Positions 1 to 6,075 of a stretch of DNA of 12,412 nt are shown piece by piece; positions within the stretch are counted from its first letter, which is position 1, and every line of letters starts with the position of its first letter. The notes below the pieces were generated by a model, which had not been told where the DNA came from, searched no databases, and worked only from the letters and a program-made list of their open reading frames with translations. The stretch is from NCBI GenBank assembly GCA_014763835.1, contig JACXUQ010000014.1:1-12412 (forward strand), given 5' to 3'. This DNA is from Thiotrichales bacterium. GTDB taxonomy: Bacteria; Pseudomonadota; Gammaproteobacteria; Thiomicrospirales; Thiomicrospiraceae. The position numbers and the translations under genes are program-made.

Positions 1-19
1 CAGCCAATTTTTTCCTCAT
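1..19 (-). CDS. Start of an unidentified gene downstream of flgN (partial)
   Basis: Reading the minus strand from position 19, an ATG opens a frame encoding MRKKLA before the window ends. A purine-rich GAGAG (24-28) lies 4 bases upstream of the ATG and could act as a weak ribosome binding site. The basic start followed by hydrophobic residues would suit the beginning of a signal peptide or lipoprotein. In Vibrio, the lipoprotein genes flgP and flgO lie next to flgN, and this window also carries a flgT-like gene, so FlgP or FlgO is a reasonable positional guess. Only six codons are visible, so identity and even coding status are uncertain. Confidence 0.3.
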
Positions 20-36
20 TTTTCTCTCGCGCCCCA

Positions 37-52
37 CTCGTGCAAAGCTCTC
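37..52. repeat. 16-bp repeat, left copy (inverted relative to 12318-12333)
   Basis: CTCGTGCAAAGCTCTC at 37-52 is the exact reverse complement of 12318-12333. It lies 48 bases past the flgN stop codon. Read in the direction of flgN it is GAGAGCTTTGCACGAG, the same sense in which the other copy follows flgJ. The 36 bases beyond each copy also align loosely, with shared A-rich blocks and a common CTG end. Function is unknown. Confidence 0.6.
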
Positions 53-100
53 TTAAAGTAACGGATGATTTAGTGCTTCAAGCAGCGGATATTGGGGAAA

Positions 101-607
101 TTACGCTTTGCCGAGGGGAGTGGAGTGCGGTTTATTGGATGTCCGGTCGCCTGACGCGCTATACAGATTGACGTTGTCGGCTGTTTGACCGCTTAAGATT
201 TGCAAAGAGGTTTTGTTGATGTTGCTGAGGATGCGGATCGACATGCCATTGGCGATATTCTGGTCGTGGCAATGTTCGGCCAACTGGATGATTTCGTTTA
301 CGTTTTCTTGCAGCTGTGTCGATATGGCGGAAAAAGCTTGTTGCTTCGCCAGTTCGAAAAAGCGGCTGTTTGCATTGTCTGGCGTGCTACCGGCAAACAA
401 AGTGCTGATTTTTTCAAAGCGGGATTGGATTTGTTCGCCCAGTTTTTCTTTGGGTTCTATCACTTCTATCAGTGATTCGGGATTGCCATGCTTGAGTTGT
501 TCAGCTTCCGATTTAAGAATTTGCAGGAATTCGCGTAACAACTGACCCAACGCCTCAAGCTGTGAGGTGAATGTGGTGGCGTCAAAGTCAGCTGGTAGAG
601 TTTTCAT
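101..607 (-). CDS. flgN: Flagellar export chaperone FlgN
   Basis: FlgN is the cytoplasmic chaperone that keeps the hook-filament junction proteins FlgK and FlgL export-competent and delivers them to the type III export gate. The 168-residue product is predicted mostly helical, with an early leucine-rich segment (SQLEALGQLLREFLQILKSE, about 15-34) followed by a basic/acidic helix, and a low-complexity polar tail. FlgN proteins are poorly conserved and are usually about 140-160 residues, so this one is slightly long. The gene begins 23 bases after flgM ends and has no clear Shine-Dalgarno sequence, which suggests translational coupling to flgM. Identification rests on weak sequence character plus the strongly conserved flgM-flgN pairing. 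No terminator is seen downstream, so transcription may continue into the next minus-strand gene. Confidence 0.82.
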   Translation of the reverse strand: MKTLPADFDATTFTSQLEALGQLLREFLQILKSEAEQLKHGNPESLIEVIEPKEKLGEQIQSRFEKISTLFAGSTPDNANSRFFELAKQQAFSAISTQLQENVNEIIQLAEHCHDQNIANGMSIRILSNINKTSLQILSGQTADNVNLYSASGDRTSNKPHSTPLGKA

Positions 608-630
608 TCAGTTTTCGTACAAAGAAAATT

Positions 631-939
631 TTAAATGTTAGAAAACAAAACTTCAGATTGGATCAATTTCTCAGCAATGCGTTCCGGGTTAATGCGGTAG
701 CTGCCATCTTGAATGGAGGCCTTTAACGCTGCGATGCGATCACCGTTGTCCACATTGACTTTTTCAGCCTTCTGTTCCAACTCACGCACCTGCACCAGCA
801 TGCCGGTCAGAGTTACCTTGTCATCAGCTGGGCCATTTGTAACGGTTGAGCCGTTATTTTGCGCCCCGGTTTTGTCCTGCGCTTTTAGGGATTCGGCGCG
901 TCCGGACGGTACGTTCAGGTTTAAGTTTTTAATGTCCAT
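631..939 (-). CDS. flgM: Anti-sigma28 factor FlgM
   Basis: FlgM binds and inhibits the flagellar sigma factor FliA (sigma28) until the hook-basal body is complete, when it is secreted through the export channel and late genes switch on. The 102-residue protein has the usual disordered polar N-terminal half (rich in N, G, S and T up to about residue 40). The conserved sigma-binding C-terminal half follows: DKVTLTG (40-46), then DRIAALKASIQDGSYRINPE (67-86) and the terminal helix IAEKLIQSE. The typical family length is about 97 residues. A GAGG lies 8 bases upstream of the ATG. A sigma28-type promoter sits about 60-90 bases upstream, so FliA probably drives synthesis of its own inhibitor, a known feedback in gammaproteobacteria. 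flgN follows after 23 bases. Confidence 0.95.
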   Translation of the reverse strand: MDIKNLNLNVPSGRAESLKAQDKTGAQNNGSTVTNGPADDKVTLTGMLVQVRELEQKAEKVNVDNGDRIAALKASIQDGSYRINPERIAEKLIQSEVLFSNI

Positions 940-1003
940 TTTCTTAGCCTCACATCTAAGCTGATACTATTCTACCAGTAATGTTTTAATTCTTCTAACA
1001 AGG

Positions 1004-1029
1004 TTATCGGCAAAATGCGTAAAGCTTTA
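1004..1029 (-). promoter_or_regulatory. Sigma28 (FliA)-type promoter of flgMN
   Basis: On the minus strand the sequence reads TAAAGCTT, then 10 bases, then GCCGATAA. The -10 element matches the FliA consensus GCCGATAA exactly. The -35 element differs from TAAAGTTT at one position, and the spacer is one base shorter than the usual 11. The start site would fall near 997, giving a leader of about 58 bases before the flgM ATG. The position between flgA and flgM fits known FliA control of flgMN. Confidence 0.77.
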
Positions 1030-1065
1030 ATCATTTTTTATATTTTTTTTACGCTTATGGCAAAC

Positions 1066-1776
1066 TCAAGGAATCAATACGGTGTTGGGAGCAATAACTA
1101 TGCCTTTTAATTTCTTTTTGCTGTTATTGTTTTCAACTTCAACCTGTTGATTTTCCACACCATCCTCAAGCGCCATCCCTTTGGTCTTGACTTCGATATG
1201 TCCGATTTTGCTGATCAGGGTGACCGCCTGCTTTTTTAATACCCAGTAAGGCGGTTGCAAATCGCGAATAATGATAATGTCATTTGGGGCAATCGCTTTT
1301 TTAGCACGCATGCCGATGACCTTTTCGACGCTGATCAGGCTATCGGCCGGCACCTTTTTGTAGGGAAGGTATACCTTTTGCACATCGTTATTTCTTATAA
1401 CGGCTTCTTTAAGGATTCCTTGAGTGGCAATAACCGCCGGTAATTTGCCATCCACAGTGGCGGTTAGAAAAAACTGCCAGGCCGGCTGCGAACATTTTAT
1501 GCCTAACGTCATTCTGCCGGCGTATTTGGTGGGGTTGCGATCCTGTATTTCTACGGGGATTTCACAGGCAGGGAGTTTGAGTGGCGTAGTGAAAGTTTTA
1601 ATGTCTATGACGGGGTCTTGTAATTTTTGGTCAACTTTTTGCTTAAGGAAAACGGCGGCTTGCTCGTAGATGGCTTCCAATGAGGCATATTGGCTGCCGG
1701 AGTCGTCCGCCAAGCCCCATTTCGGGCAGGTTAAGCAGCCCGCTAACATGAGAATGTTAAAGTAGGTTTTTATCAT
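1066..1776 (-). CDS. flgA: Flagellar P-ring chaperone FlgA
   Basis: FlgA is a periplasmic chaperone that helps FlgI assemble into the P ring. The 236-residue product has an N-terminal export signal and a SAF-type domain at about 118-176 (GILKEAVIRNNDVQKVYLPY through MRAKKAIAPNDIIIIRDL), then a C-terminal beta-rich domain ending in GIVIAPNTVLIP, typical of the family. Cys71 and Cys95 could form a disulfide. The signal contains LAGC (residues 11-14), a formal lipobox match, so a lipoprotein form cannot be excluded; cleavage after GLA (23) would give the usual soluble form. The ATG at 1776 has no strong Shine-Dalgarno sequence. The gene is divergent from cheV, with 97 bases between the two start codons, and is followed by flgM after 126 bases containing the FliA-type promoter. 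Confidence 0.92.
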   Translation of the reverse strand: MIKTYFNILMLAGCLTCPKWGLADDSGSQYASLEAIYEQAAVFLKQKVDQKLQDPVIDIKTFTTPLKLPACEIPVEIQDRNPTKYAGRMTLGIKCSQPAWQFFLTATVDGKLPAVIATQGILKEAVIRNNDVQKVYLPYKKVPADSLISVEKVIGMRAKKAIAPNDIIIIRDLQPPYWVLKKQAVTLISKIGHIEVKTKGMALEDGVENQQVEVENNNSKKKLKGIVIAPNTVLIP

Positions 1777-1818
1777 ACGTGCAGTCTAACATGTGTTTAA
1801 AAGACTTTTAAGATCAGC

Positions 1819-1846
1819 TTGCGATATAGTAACGAGCTGAAATAAT
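1819..1846 (+). promoter_or_regulatory. Possible sigma70-type promoter for cheV
   Basis: TTGCGA (1819-1824) and AATAAT (1841-1846) are separated by 16 bases, a 4/6 and 5/6 match to the vegetative consensus. A start near 1853 would lead directly into the AAGGTGG ribosome binding site of cheV. No sigma54 (GG-N10-GC) match was found in the flgA-cheV gap. Confidence 0.35.
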
Positions 1847-1873
1847 AAATTTGATCGATAAGGTGGCGTAACA

Positions 1874-2848
1874 ATGTCTAGCTTTCTTAAAGGGGTTGAT
1901 CAGAGAACTTCACTGGCGGGGATGAACCGCATGGAGTTGTTGCTGTTTACCATTAAAGGGGAACAGCTTTTTGGCATCAATGTGTTCAAGGTGCGTGAGG
2001 TGATCCGTACGCCTGCAATTTCGCCGGTTCCCAAGGCCGACAGACGGGTTGTAGGGGTGTCGGATATCCGTGGTTTGACCATGCCGATGATTGATTTGGC
2101 CAAAGCCCTGGATTTGGAGCCGCTCTCCCCCGATAAGTATTCGGAAACCTTAACGATTGTGACGGAGTTTAATAGTTCCGTGCAGGGTTTTTTGGTTCAG
2201 AACGTTGACCGTATTGTGCATTTGCGCTGGGAAGATATTTTGCCGCCTCCGGACAGTCTGCAGAGTGTTAATTATCTGACAGGAATCACTCGGGCACGCG
2301 ATCAGATCGTTGAAATTGTGGATGTTGAGAAGGTTCTGGCAGAGGTTTCGGGCGTTCCTGAGGGCATGTCCGATGAGTTTGTGGCCAGTCATAAGTTTGA
2401 AACCGGCGGGCATGATTTCTTTGTATTGGGAGCAGACGACTCGGCGGTTGCACGCGCACAATTGAAAGGCATGCTTGATAAGTTAGGGATTCGCAACAAG
2501 ATTGTGAATAACGGCCGTCTTGCGTTGGATCTATTGAAGAAATGGGCAGATGATGCCGAAACCGGTATTTCCGAACCGGTCGGCGATCGTGTTTTGATGG
2601 TCATTTCCGATATTGAAATGCCGGAGATGGACGGTTATACGTTAACCACCAGCATTCGTAAAGATGAGCGCCTTAAGGATTTGTATGTGGTGCTGAACTC
2701 TTCCTTAAGTGGCGGTTTTAATGAAACCCTAACGGAAAAAGTCGGGGCTAACGTATTTCTATCGAAGTGGCACGGCGAAGAGCTGGGGCGCATTATTGTG
2801 AACAGGGTGGATGAGTTTAAGCGACAACATTCCAAAAGTGGGGAATAG
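1874..2848 (+). CDS. cheV: Chemotaxis coupling protein CheV (CheW-REC)
   Basis: CheV links chemoreceptors to the kinase CheA and carries a phosphorylatable receiver domain, used in adaptation or as a phosphate sink. The 324-residue protein has a CheW-like domain at about 20-160 (FTIKGEQLFGINVFKVREVI, PMIDLAKAL) and a receiver domain at about 183-313. Receiver landmarks are the acidic pair Asp188-Asp189, the phospho-acceptor Asp246 in SDIEMPEMDGY, the hydroxyl residues Ser276-Ser277 and the conserved lysine Lys298 in LSKW. All are present, so the receiver should be active. Length is normal (about 310-330). AAGGTGG (1860-1866) lies 7 bases before the ATG. In Vibrio and Pseudomonas, cheV precedes cheR upstream of flgB. 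Here the next gene is a flgT homologue, starting 3 bases after the cheV stop, and cheR is absent. Confidence 0.95.
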   Translation: MSSFLKGVDQRTSLAGMNRMELLLFTIKGEQLFGINVFKVREVIRTPAISPVPKADRRVVGVSDIRGLTMPMIDLAKALDLEPLSPDKYSETLTIVTEFNSSVQGFLVQNVDRIVHLRWEDILPPPDSLQSVNYLTGITRARDQIVEIVDVEKVLAEVSGVPEGMSDEFVASHKFETGGHDFFVLGADDSAVARAQLKGMLDKLGIRNKIVNNGRLALDLLKKWADDAETGISEPVGDRVLMVISDIEMPEMDGYTLTTSIRKDERLKDLYVVLNSSLSGGFNETLTEKVGANVFLSKWHGEELGRIIVNRVDEFKRQHSKSGE

Positions 2849-2851
2849 ACG

Positions 2852-4102
2852 ATGCTCAGCCGTTGGTTGATTGGTTTGGGGCTGTTTTTCTGGTTGGGTG
2901 TTTCTGCCGCTGCACAAATTCAGCCACAGGAATCGGTCGAGTCGATGCCCCACTGCGTCACGGTGACCGGAAGCGCTTCAACGGAGGGGGTCGATGAGGC
3001 ATTCGCCCGCCAGATGGCGATTCGTAATGCGTTGACCTTTGCCAGTTTGAACAGCAATGTCAGTATCGATACCGAACAGACGCTGGAAGCCTATCAATTA
3101 ACGCGGGATGCAACCCGTTTCACTTCGCATAGCAAGGTGCAGGGATACCAGGTGGTCGAAGAGGGGTATGAGGAATCTTTTGATCAGTATGGTGAAGAGA
3201 AAAAACGCCCGCTGCATTATCAGGTGACCTTGAAGGTGTGTCTGACGGAAAACCCTTCGGTCTGCGAGAACTTTTCCGGAAACCGTTATCAGCCGCGTCT
3301 TGCGGTGGCACCCGTTGTGGTCGCCAAGAGCTACGAGGCGCGTGACATTGCCAATTTGCTGCCGGGTTTTCAAACCGAACTTAAGCGCCGTTTGGGCGAA
3401 AGCGGTTATCGCAATCTGACGCAATTGGATGGGTCCATCGCGGTTGATGAGAACGGTGTGATCGCGCCGAATCTTTCGCCTCAAGTGCTCGATTCCGTTC
3501 GCGACCAGACGGGCGCGCAGTTTGTGTTGCTGACCGTGTTGCGCTCAATGTCGTCTCATGCCGAAAACCACCCCATTCTGAATCCGGTCAAACGTTTTTA
3601 TAATTTGGAGGTGAAACCCGATACCCGCTATTTGGAAGCGGATTGGTATCTGGTGGATGTAATGAATCACACCTTGTTTCACCAGAAGCGCGGCGGTGCC
3701 GAAGTGTATGGGGATGTGCGCGTCGGCCGTGACCGTCCTTTTGGCAGTAACGCCTTTTTTGCCACGGATACCGGCAAGGGGTTTGAATCCTTGTTGAACC
3801 AGCAGATAAAGGATGTGGCCTCGGTATTGCAGTGCGAAGCGCTGCAGACGCAAATCATAGATGTGCGCAACGATGAATATGTCATTTATTTAAACGCCGA
3901 TTCGGGTGCCAAAGTGGGCGATCAGCTTGCCGTTTACAGTGTGCAGGGGCGGCCTGTTCAGTTTCAAGGCGTGAATTTGGGCATGGATGAAACTCCGGGC
4001 GCTTTCATTAAAATTAAACGGATATTGCCGCGTTTTGCCGTTGCGGAGGTGGTTGCCAAAAAATCGACAATCCAGGTAGGCGATATTGTCAAAACCTGGT
4101 GA
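2852..4102 (+). CDS. flgT: FlgT-like flagellar H-ring assembly protein
   Basis: In Vibrio, FlgT is a periplasmic protein that builds the H ring around the L and P rings and helps recruit stators of sodium-driven motors. The 416-residue product (slightly longer than Vibrio FlgT) has a signal peptide (MLSRWLIGLGLFFWLGVSAA, cleavage near Ala21). The N-terminal domain carries an AxGxA-like segment, GSASTEGVDEAFARQMAIRN (40-59). A middle domain starts at about 148 (PRLAVAPVVVAK), and a C-terminal beta domain at about 334-416 contains GAKVGDQLAVYSV and VGDIV near its end. Cys35, Cys130, Cys138 and Cys328 could pair as disulfides. It follows cheV by 3 bases with GGGGA before the ATG, so the two are co-transcribed. 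A terminator follows. Assignment rests on domain pattern and context. Confidence 0.8.
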   Translation: MLSRWLIGLGLFFWLGVSAAAQIQPQESVESMPHCVTVTGSASTEGVDEAFARQMAIRNALTFASLNSNVSIDTEQTLEAYQLTRDATRFTSHSKVQGYQVVEEGYEESFDQYGEEKKRPLHYQVTLKVCLTENPSVCENFSGNRYQPRLAVAPVVVAKSYEARDIANLLPGFQTELKRRLGESGYRNLTQLDGSIAVDENGVIAPNLSPQVLDSVRDQTGAQFVLLTVLRSMSSHAENHPILNPVKRFYNLEVKPDTRYLEADWYLVDVMNHTLFHQKRGGAEVYGDVRVGRDRPFGSNAFFATDTGKGFESLLNQQIKDVASVLQCEALQTQIIDVRNDEYVIYLNADSGAKVGDQLAVYSVQGRPVQFQGVNLGMDETPGAFIKIKRILPRFAVAEVVAKKSTIQVGDIVKTW

Positions 4103-4128
4103 TGTTTCCAGTTCTCTGTTTCTAAAAG

Positions 4129-4157
4129 AAAAACCGGCGTAATTTGCCGGTTTTTTT
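4129..4157 (+). terminator. Rho-independent terminator of cheV-flgT
   Basis: A perfect 10-bp stem pairs 4129-4138 (AAAAACCGGC) with 4146-4155 (GCCGGTTTTT) around a 7-base loop, with the T-run inside and after the 3' arm. It lies 27 bases past the flgT stop. The A-rich 5' arm could also let it act on the opposite strand. Confidence 0.87.
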
Positions 4158-4207
4158 ATTCCAGACGGACTCTCTATGCTGTCAAAAACTTTACGCTTAA
4201 GGGTTAT

Positions 4208-4290
4208 ACCCGGCCTGTTCACTTTTTGAGGCGGCTATTTTTGAGTTTTGTTTTGTCTTTTACCCTTCCAATTTTCTCAACAGGCCGGGT
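4208..4290. repeat. 12-bp inverted repeat (ACCCGGCCTGTT / AACAGGCCGGGT)
   Basis: ACCCGGCCTGTT at 4208-4219 is the exact reverse complement of 4279-4290, with 59 bases between. A copy in the same orientation as the left arm recurs at 10553-10564 upstream of flgI, and the shorter ACCGGCCTGTT at 10489-10499. The right arm overlaps the terminator-like hairpin at 4283-4306, so the two foldings exclude each other. The rest of the 4158-4353 gap is AT-rich and shows no gene. Confidence 0.7.
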
Positions 4291-4306
4291 GCCCTCGGCC
4301 GTTTTT
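4283..4306 (+). terminator. Second terminator-like hairpin upstream of the flgB promoter
   Basis: GGCCGGG (4283-4289) pairs with CCTCGGCC sequence at 4294-4300 (7 pairs, one G-T) around the loop TGCC, followed by GTTTTT. It precedes the flgB sigma54 promoter by about 48 bases and would insulate it from upstream transcription. Confidence 0.5.
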
Positions 4307-4353
4307 GCAAAACTTTAGCTATTTTTTTCAAAAAAACGCAAAAAAGTTAAATA

Positions 4354-4370
4354 TTGGCATTGGCGTTGCT
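4354..4370 (+). promoter_or_regulatory. Sigma54 promoter of flgBCDE
   Basis: TTGGCATTGGCGTTGCT has the invariant GG (4356-4357) and GC (4368-4369) exactly 10 bases apart, matching the sigma54 consensus TTGGCA-N6-TTGCW. Transcription would start near 4381, about 60 bases before flgB. An enhancer-binding activator of the FlrC/FleQ type would be required. Confidence 0.88.
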
Positions 4371-4404
4371 AAATAGTTTCCAACTAACACAGCGGTTCAT
4401 TGAT

Positions 4405-4422
4405 GATCGGTTAGATCGGTTA
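4405..4422 (+). repeat. 9-bp tandem duplication in the flgB leader
   Basis: GATCGGTTA occurs twice back to back (4405-4413 and 4414-4422), ending 19 bases before the flgB start and about 24 bases after the predicted transcription start. It could be a replication-slippage product or a pair of activator half-sites. Confidence 0.6.
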
Positions 4423-4441
4423 AATGGAAGCGGAGAGCAAG

Positions 4442-4837
4442 ATGGAATCTATTTTCGGTATACATGAAAGAGCGTTACAGATTCGCACCCAGCGCGGCGA
4501 AGTCTTGGCCAATAATTTGGCGAATGCAGATACCCCTAATTTCAAGGCGCGTGATATCGATTTCAGAGCGGCTATGAGCAATGCGCAGGAGGCGTTGTCT
4601 ACCCGTAAACCGGATATGGTGACAACCAATGCGCGTCATATCAGCGGCTTTGCCGAAGCGACCACCGAGAGCTTTCTGAAATACCGCATGCCGACTCAGC
4701 CTTCATTGGACGGCAATACCGTGGAAGCGCATGTTGAGAAAGCCAAGTTTATGGAAAACGCCATGCAGCACCAGGCTACCCTGGAGTTTATCGATGGCAA
4801 AATCAGCAGTATTCGTGGCGCCTTGCGCGGTGAATAA
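4442..4837 (+). CDS. flgB: Flagellar proximal rod protein FlgB
   Basis: FlgB forms part of the proximal rod, next to the MS ring and export gate. The 131-residue product has the rod-family N-terminal motif QIRTQRGEVLANNLANADTP followed by NFKARDIDF, a FlgB hallmark, and the C-terminal helix DGNTVEAHVEKAKFMENAMQ, also diagnostic. The length matches the family (about 130-138). I chose the ATG at 4442 because GGAG (4432-4435) sits 6 bases upstream and the product aligns with known FlgB starts. The in-frame ATG at 4424 has no ribosome binding site. It is the first gene of the sigma54-driven unit, with flgC starting 25 bases downstream. Confidence 0.95.
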   Translation: MESIFGIHERALQIRTQRGEVLANNLANADTPNFKARDIDFRAAMSNAQEALSTRKPDMVTTNARHISGFAEATTESFLKYRMPTQPSLDGNTVEAHVEKAKFMENAMQHQATLEFIDGKISSIRGALRGE

Positions 4838-4862
4838 GGCCTGATGTCGGAGGGAGTGAATC

Positions 4863-5273
4863 ATGTCGATGTTTAATATTTTAGATATTTCCGCGTCTGC
4901 CATGCATGCGCAAACCGTGCGCCTGAATACTGTCGCGTCCAATTTGGCCAACGCCGACAGCGTCAGCTCCAACAAGGATGAGACCTACCGCTCGAAGCAG
5001 CCGGTTTTCCAGACGATTCTGGATCAGACCACCATGGAGCCAAAGGGCGGGGTGCGCATTAAAGAGATTGTTGAAAGCCAGGCACCGGCGAAGATGGAAT
5101 ACAACCCGAACCATCCGATGGCGAATGCGGAAGGTTATATTTTCCGGCCTAACGTGAATCCGGTGGAAGAGATGGCCAATATGCTGTCGGCTTCCCGTTC
5201 TTATGAAACCAATATCGAGGTGATGAACACCTCCAAACAGCTTTTGTTACGCACGATTCAGCTAGGCAAATAG
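4863..5273 (+). CDS. flgC: Flagellar proximal rod protein FlgC
   Basis: FlgC is a structural subunit of the proximal rod, exported through the flagellar type III system. The 136-residue protein has the rod/hook N-terminal motif MHAQTVRLNTVASNLANADS and the C-terminal motif NPVEEMANMLSASRSYETNIE followed by VMNTSKQLLLRTIQLGK, typical of FlgC. The YIFRPNVNP segment before the C-terminal helix is characteristic. The length equals the family norm. A strong GGAGGGAG sequence precedes the ATG. flgD begins 10 bases after the stop, showing tight operon packing. Confidence 0.96.
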   Translation: MSMFNILDISASAMHAQTVRLNTVASNLANADSVSSNKDETYRSKQPVFQTILDQTTMEPKGGVRIKEIVESQAPAKMEYNPNHPMANAEGYIFRPNVNPVEEMANMLSASRSYETNIEVMNTSKQLLLRTIQLGK

Positions 5274-5283
5274 GAGGTGAATC

Positions 5284-5973
5284 ATGGCAGATAATCTAAG
5301 TGTTACCAGTGGCAATAACAGTTATGTCGAAGCGATGCAGCAGGGCAGTAATGCCTCTGCGTTTGCGCCCAACAAAGCGATGGGGCAGGCGGAGTTTTTG
5401 ATGCTGTTAACCACGCAGATGCAGAATCAGGACCCGACCAAACCGATGGATCCGACCAGCTTTGTCTCCGATTTGACGCAGATGAGCCAGTTGGAGGCAA
5501 CTACGCGGATGACCGAGTCGGTGGCAGCGATGACACTGGGCTTTCAGAACATGCAGACTTTGCAGGGCGCGTCATTGATTGGCAAGAACGTGCAGGTAGA
5601 AGGCGAGCAGTTTTCGCACAACCAGGGCGTGGCGTCGCAGTTCCGTTTGAGTACCGAACAGCCGCTTTCTGACGTAACGGTTGTCGTGTCTGATGCCAGT
5701 GGGGTGGTTAAAGAGATTGATGTCGGCACTTTACAGAAGGGTGACAAAACGATCGATTGGGACGGATTGAACAAGTTTGGTATTGAAAAACCAAGCGGGC
5801 TTTATAACCTCACGGCTTACGGCACCGACGAGAACGGAGAGCTGCAATCGATTGATACCGTGGTCGGATCGCGTGTGAATACCATCGGGGTGAATACTGA
5901 CGGTTCCATCACTTTGACATTGGCCACCGGCGAAAGGGTGGCGATGAGCGCGGTCAGAGAGATCAGCGGTTAA
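5284..5973 (+). CDS. flgD: Hook-capping scaffold protein FlgD
   Basis: FlgD forms the temporary cap at the growing hook tip that allows FlgE subunits to polymerise. The 229-residue product has the conserved N-terminal export and scaffold segment EFLMLLTTQMQNQDPTKPMD (about 37-56) followed by SDLTQMSQLEATTRM. The C-terminal beta-sandwich/Tudor-like region begins near 100 with SLIGKNVQVEG and includes KGDKTIDWDGLNKFG and PSGLYNLTAYG, typical of the FlgD Ig-like domain. The length matches E. coli FlgD (231). AGGAGGT ends 5 bases before the ATG, an excellent ribosome binding site. The flgD stop codon falls within the first of three small hairpins between flgD and flgE. Confidence 0.96.
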   Translation: MADNLSVTSGNNSYVEAMQQGSNASAFAPNKAMGQAEFLMLLTTQMQNQDPTKPMDPTSFVSDLTQMSQLEATTRMTESVAAMTLGFQNMQTLQGASLIGKNVQVEGEQFSHNQGVASQFRLSTEQPLSDVTVVVSDASGVVKEIDVGTLQKGDKTIDWDGLNKFGIEKPSGLYNLTAYGTDENGELQSIDTVVGSRVNTIGVNTDGSITLTLATGERVAMSAVREISG

Positions 5974-6061
5974 ACCGTTTTTAACAGAATTGATTAACAA
6001 CAACGTATTTAAAAAACCGGATTCGGTTTAATCACATGACAGTTTCTGATTGAGAATCAGA
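5965..6061 (+). promoter_or_regulatory. Stacked hairpins in the flgD-flgE gap
   Basis: Three small perfect or near-perfect hairpins lie in a row. AGCGGT/ACCGTT (5965-5979) is followed by a short T-run. AAACCG/CGGTTT (6014-6029) has loop GATT. TCTGATT/AATCAGA (6045-6061) has loop GAG and ends one base before the flgE Shine-Dalgarno sequence AAGGAG (6063-6068). None is a strong terminator. They could mark an attenuator, an mRNA processing site or a 5' stabiliser raising flgE output over flgBCD. No promoter was recognised in this gap. Confidence 0.45.
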
Positions 6062-6075
6062 TAAGGAGAAATATC

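Noticed and set aside
1017..1054. GCGTAAA/TTTACGC inverted repeat between flgA and flgM as a terminator
   Set aside because: AT-rich 7-bp stem with a 24-base loop and no downstream T-run on the minus strand; it overlaps the FliA-type promoter.
1854..1861. FliA-like -10 sequence ATCGATAA before cheV
   Set aside because: No -35 match at the proper distance, and it would start transcription inside the ribosome binding site.
4424..4441. Earlier in-frame ATG for flgB
   Set aside because: No ribosome binding site; these bases contain the GGAG that serves the ATG at 4442, and family alignment starts there.
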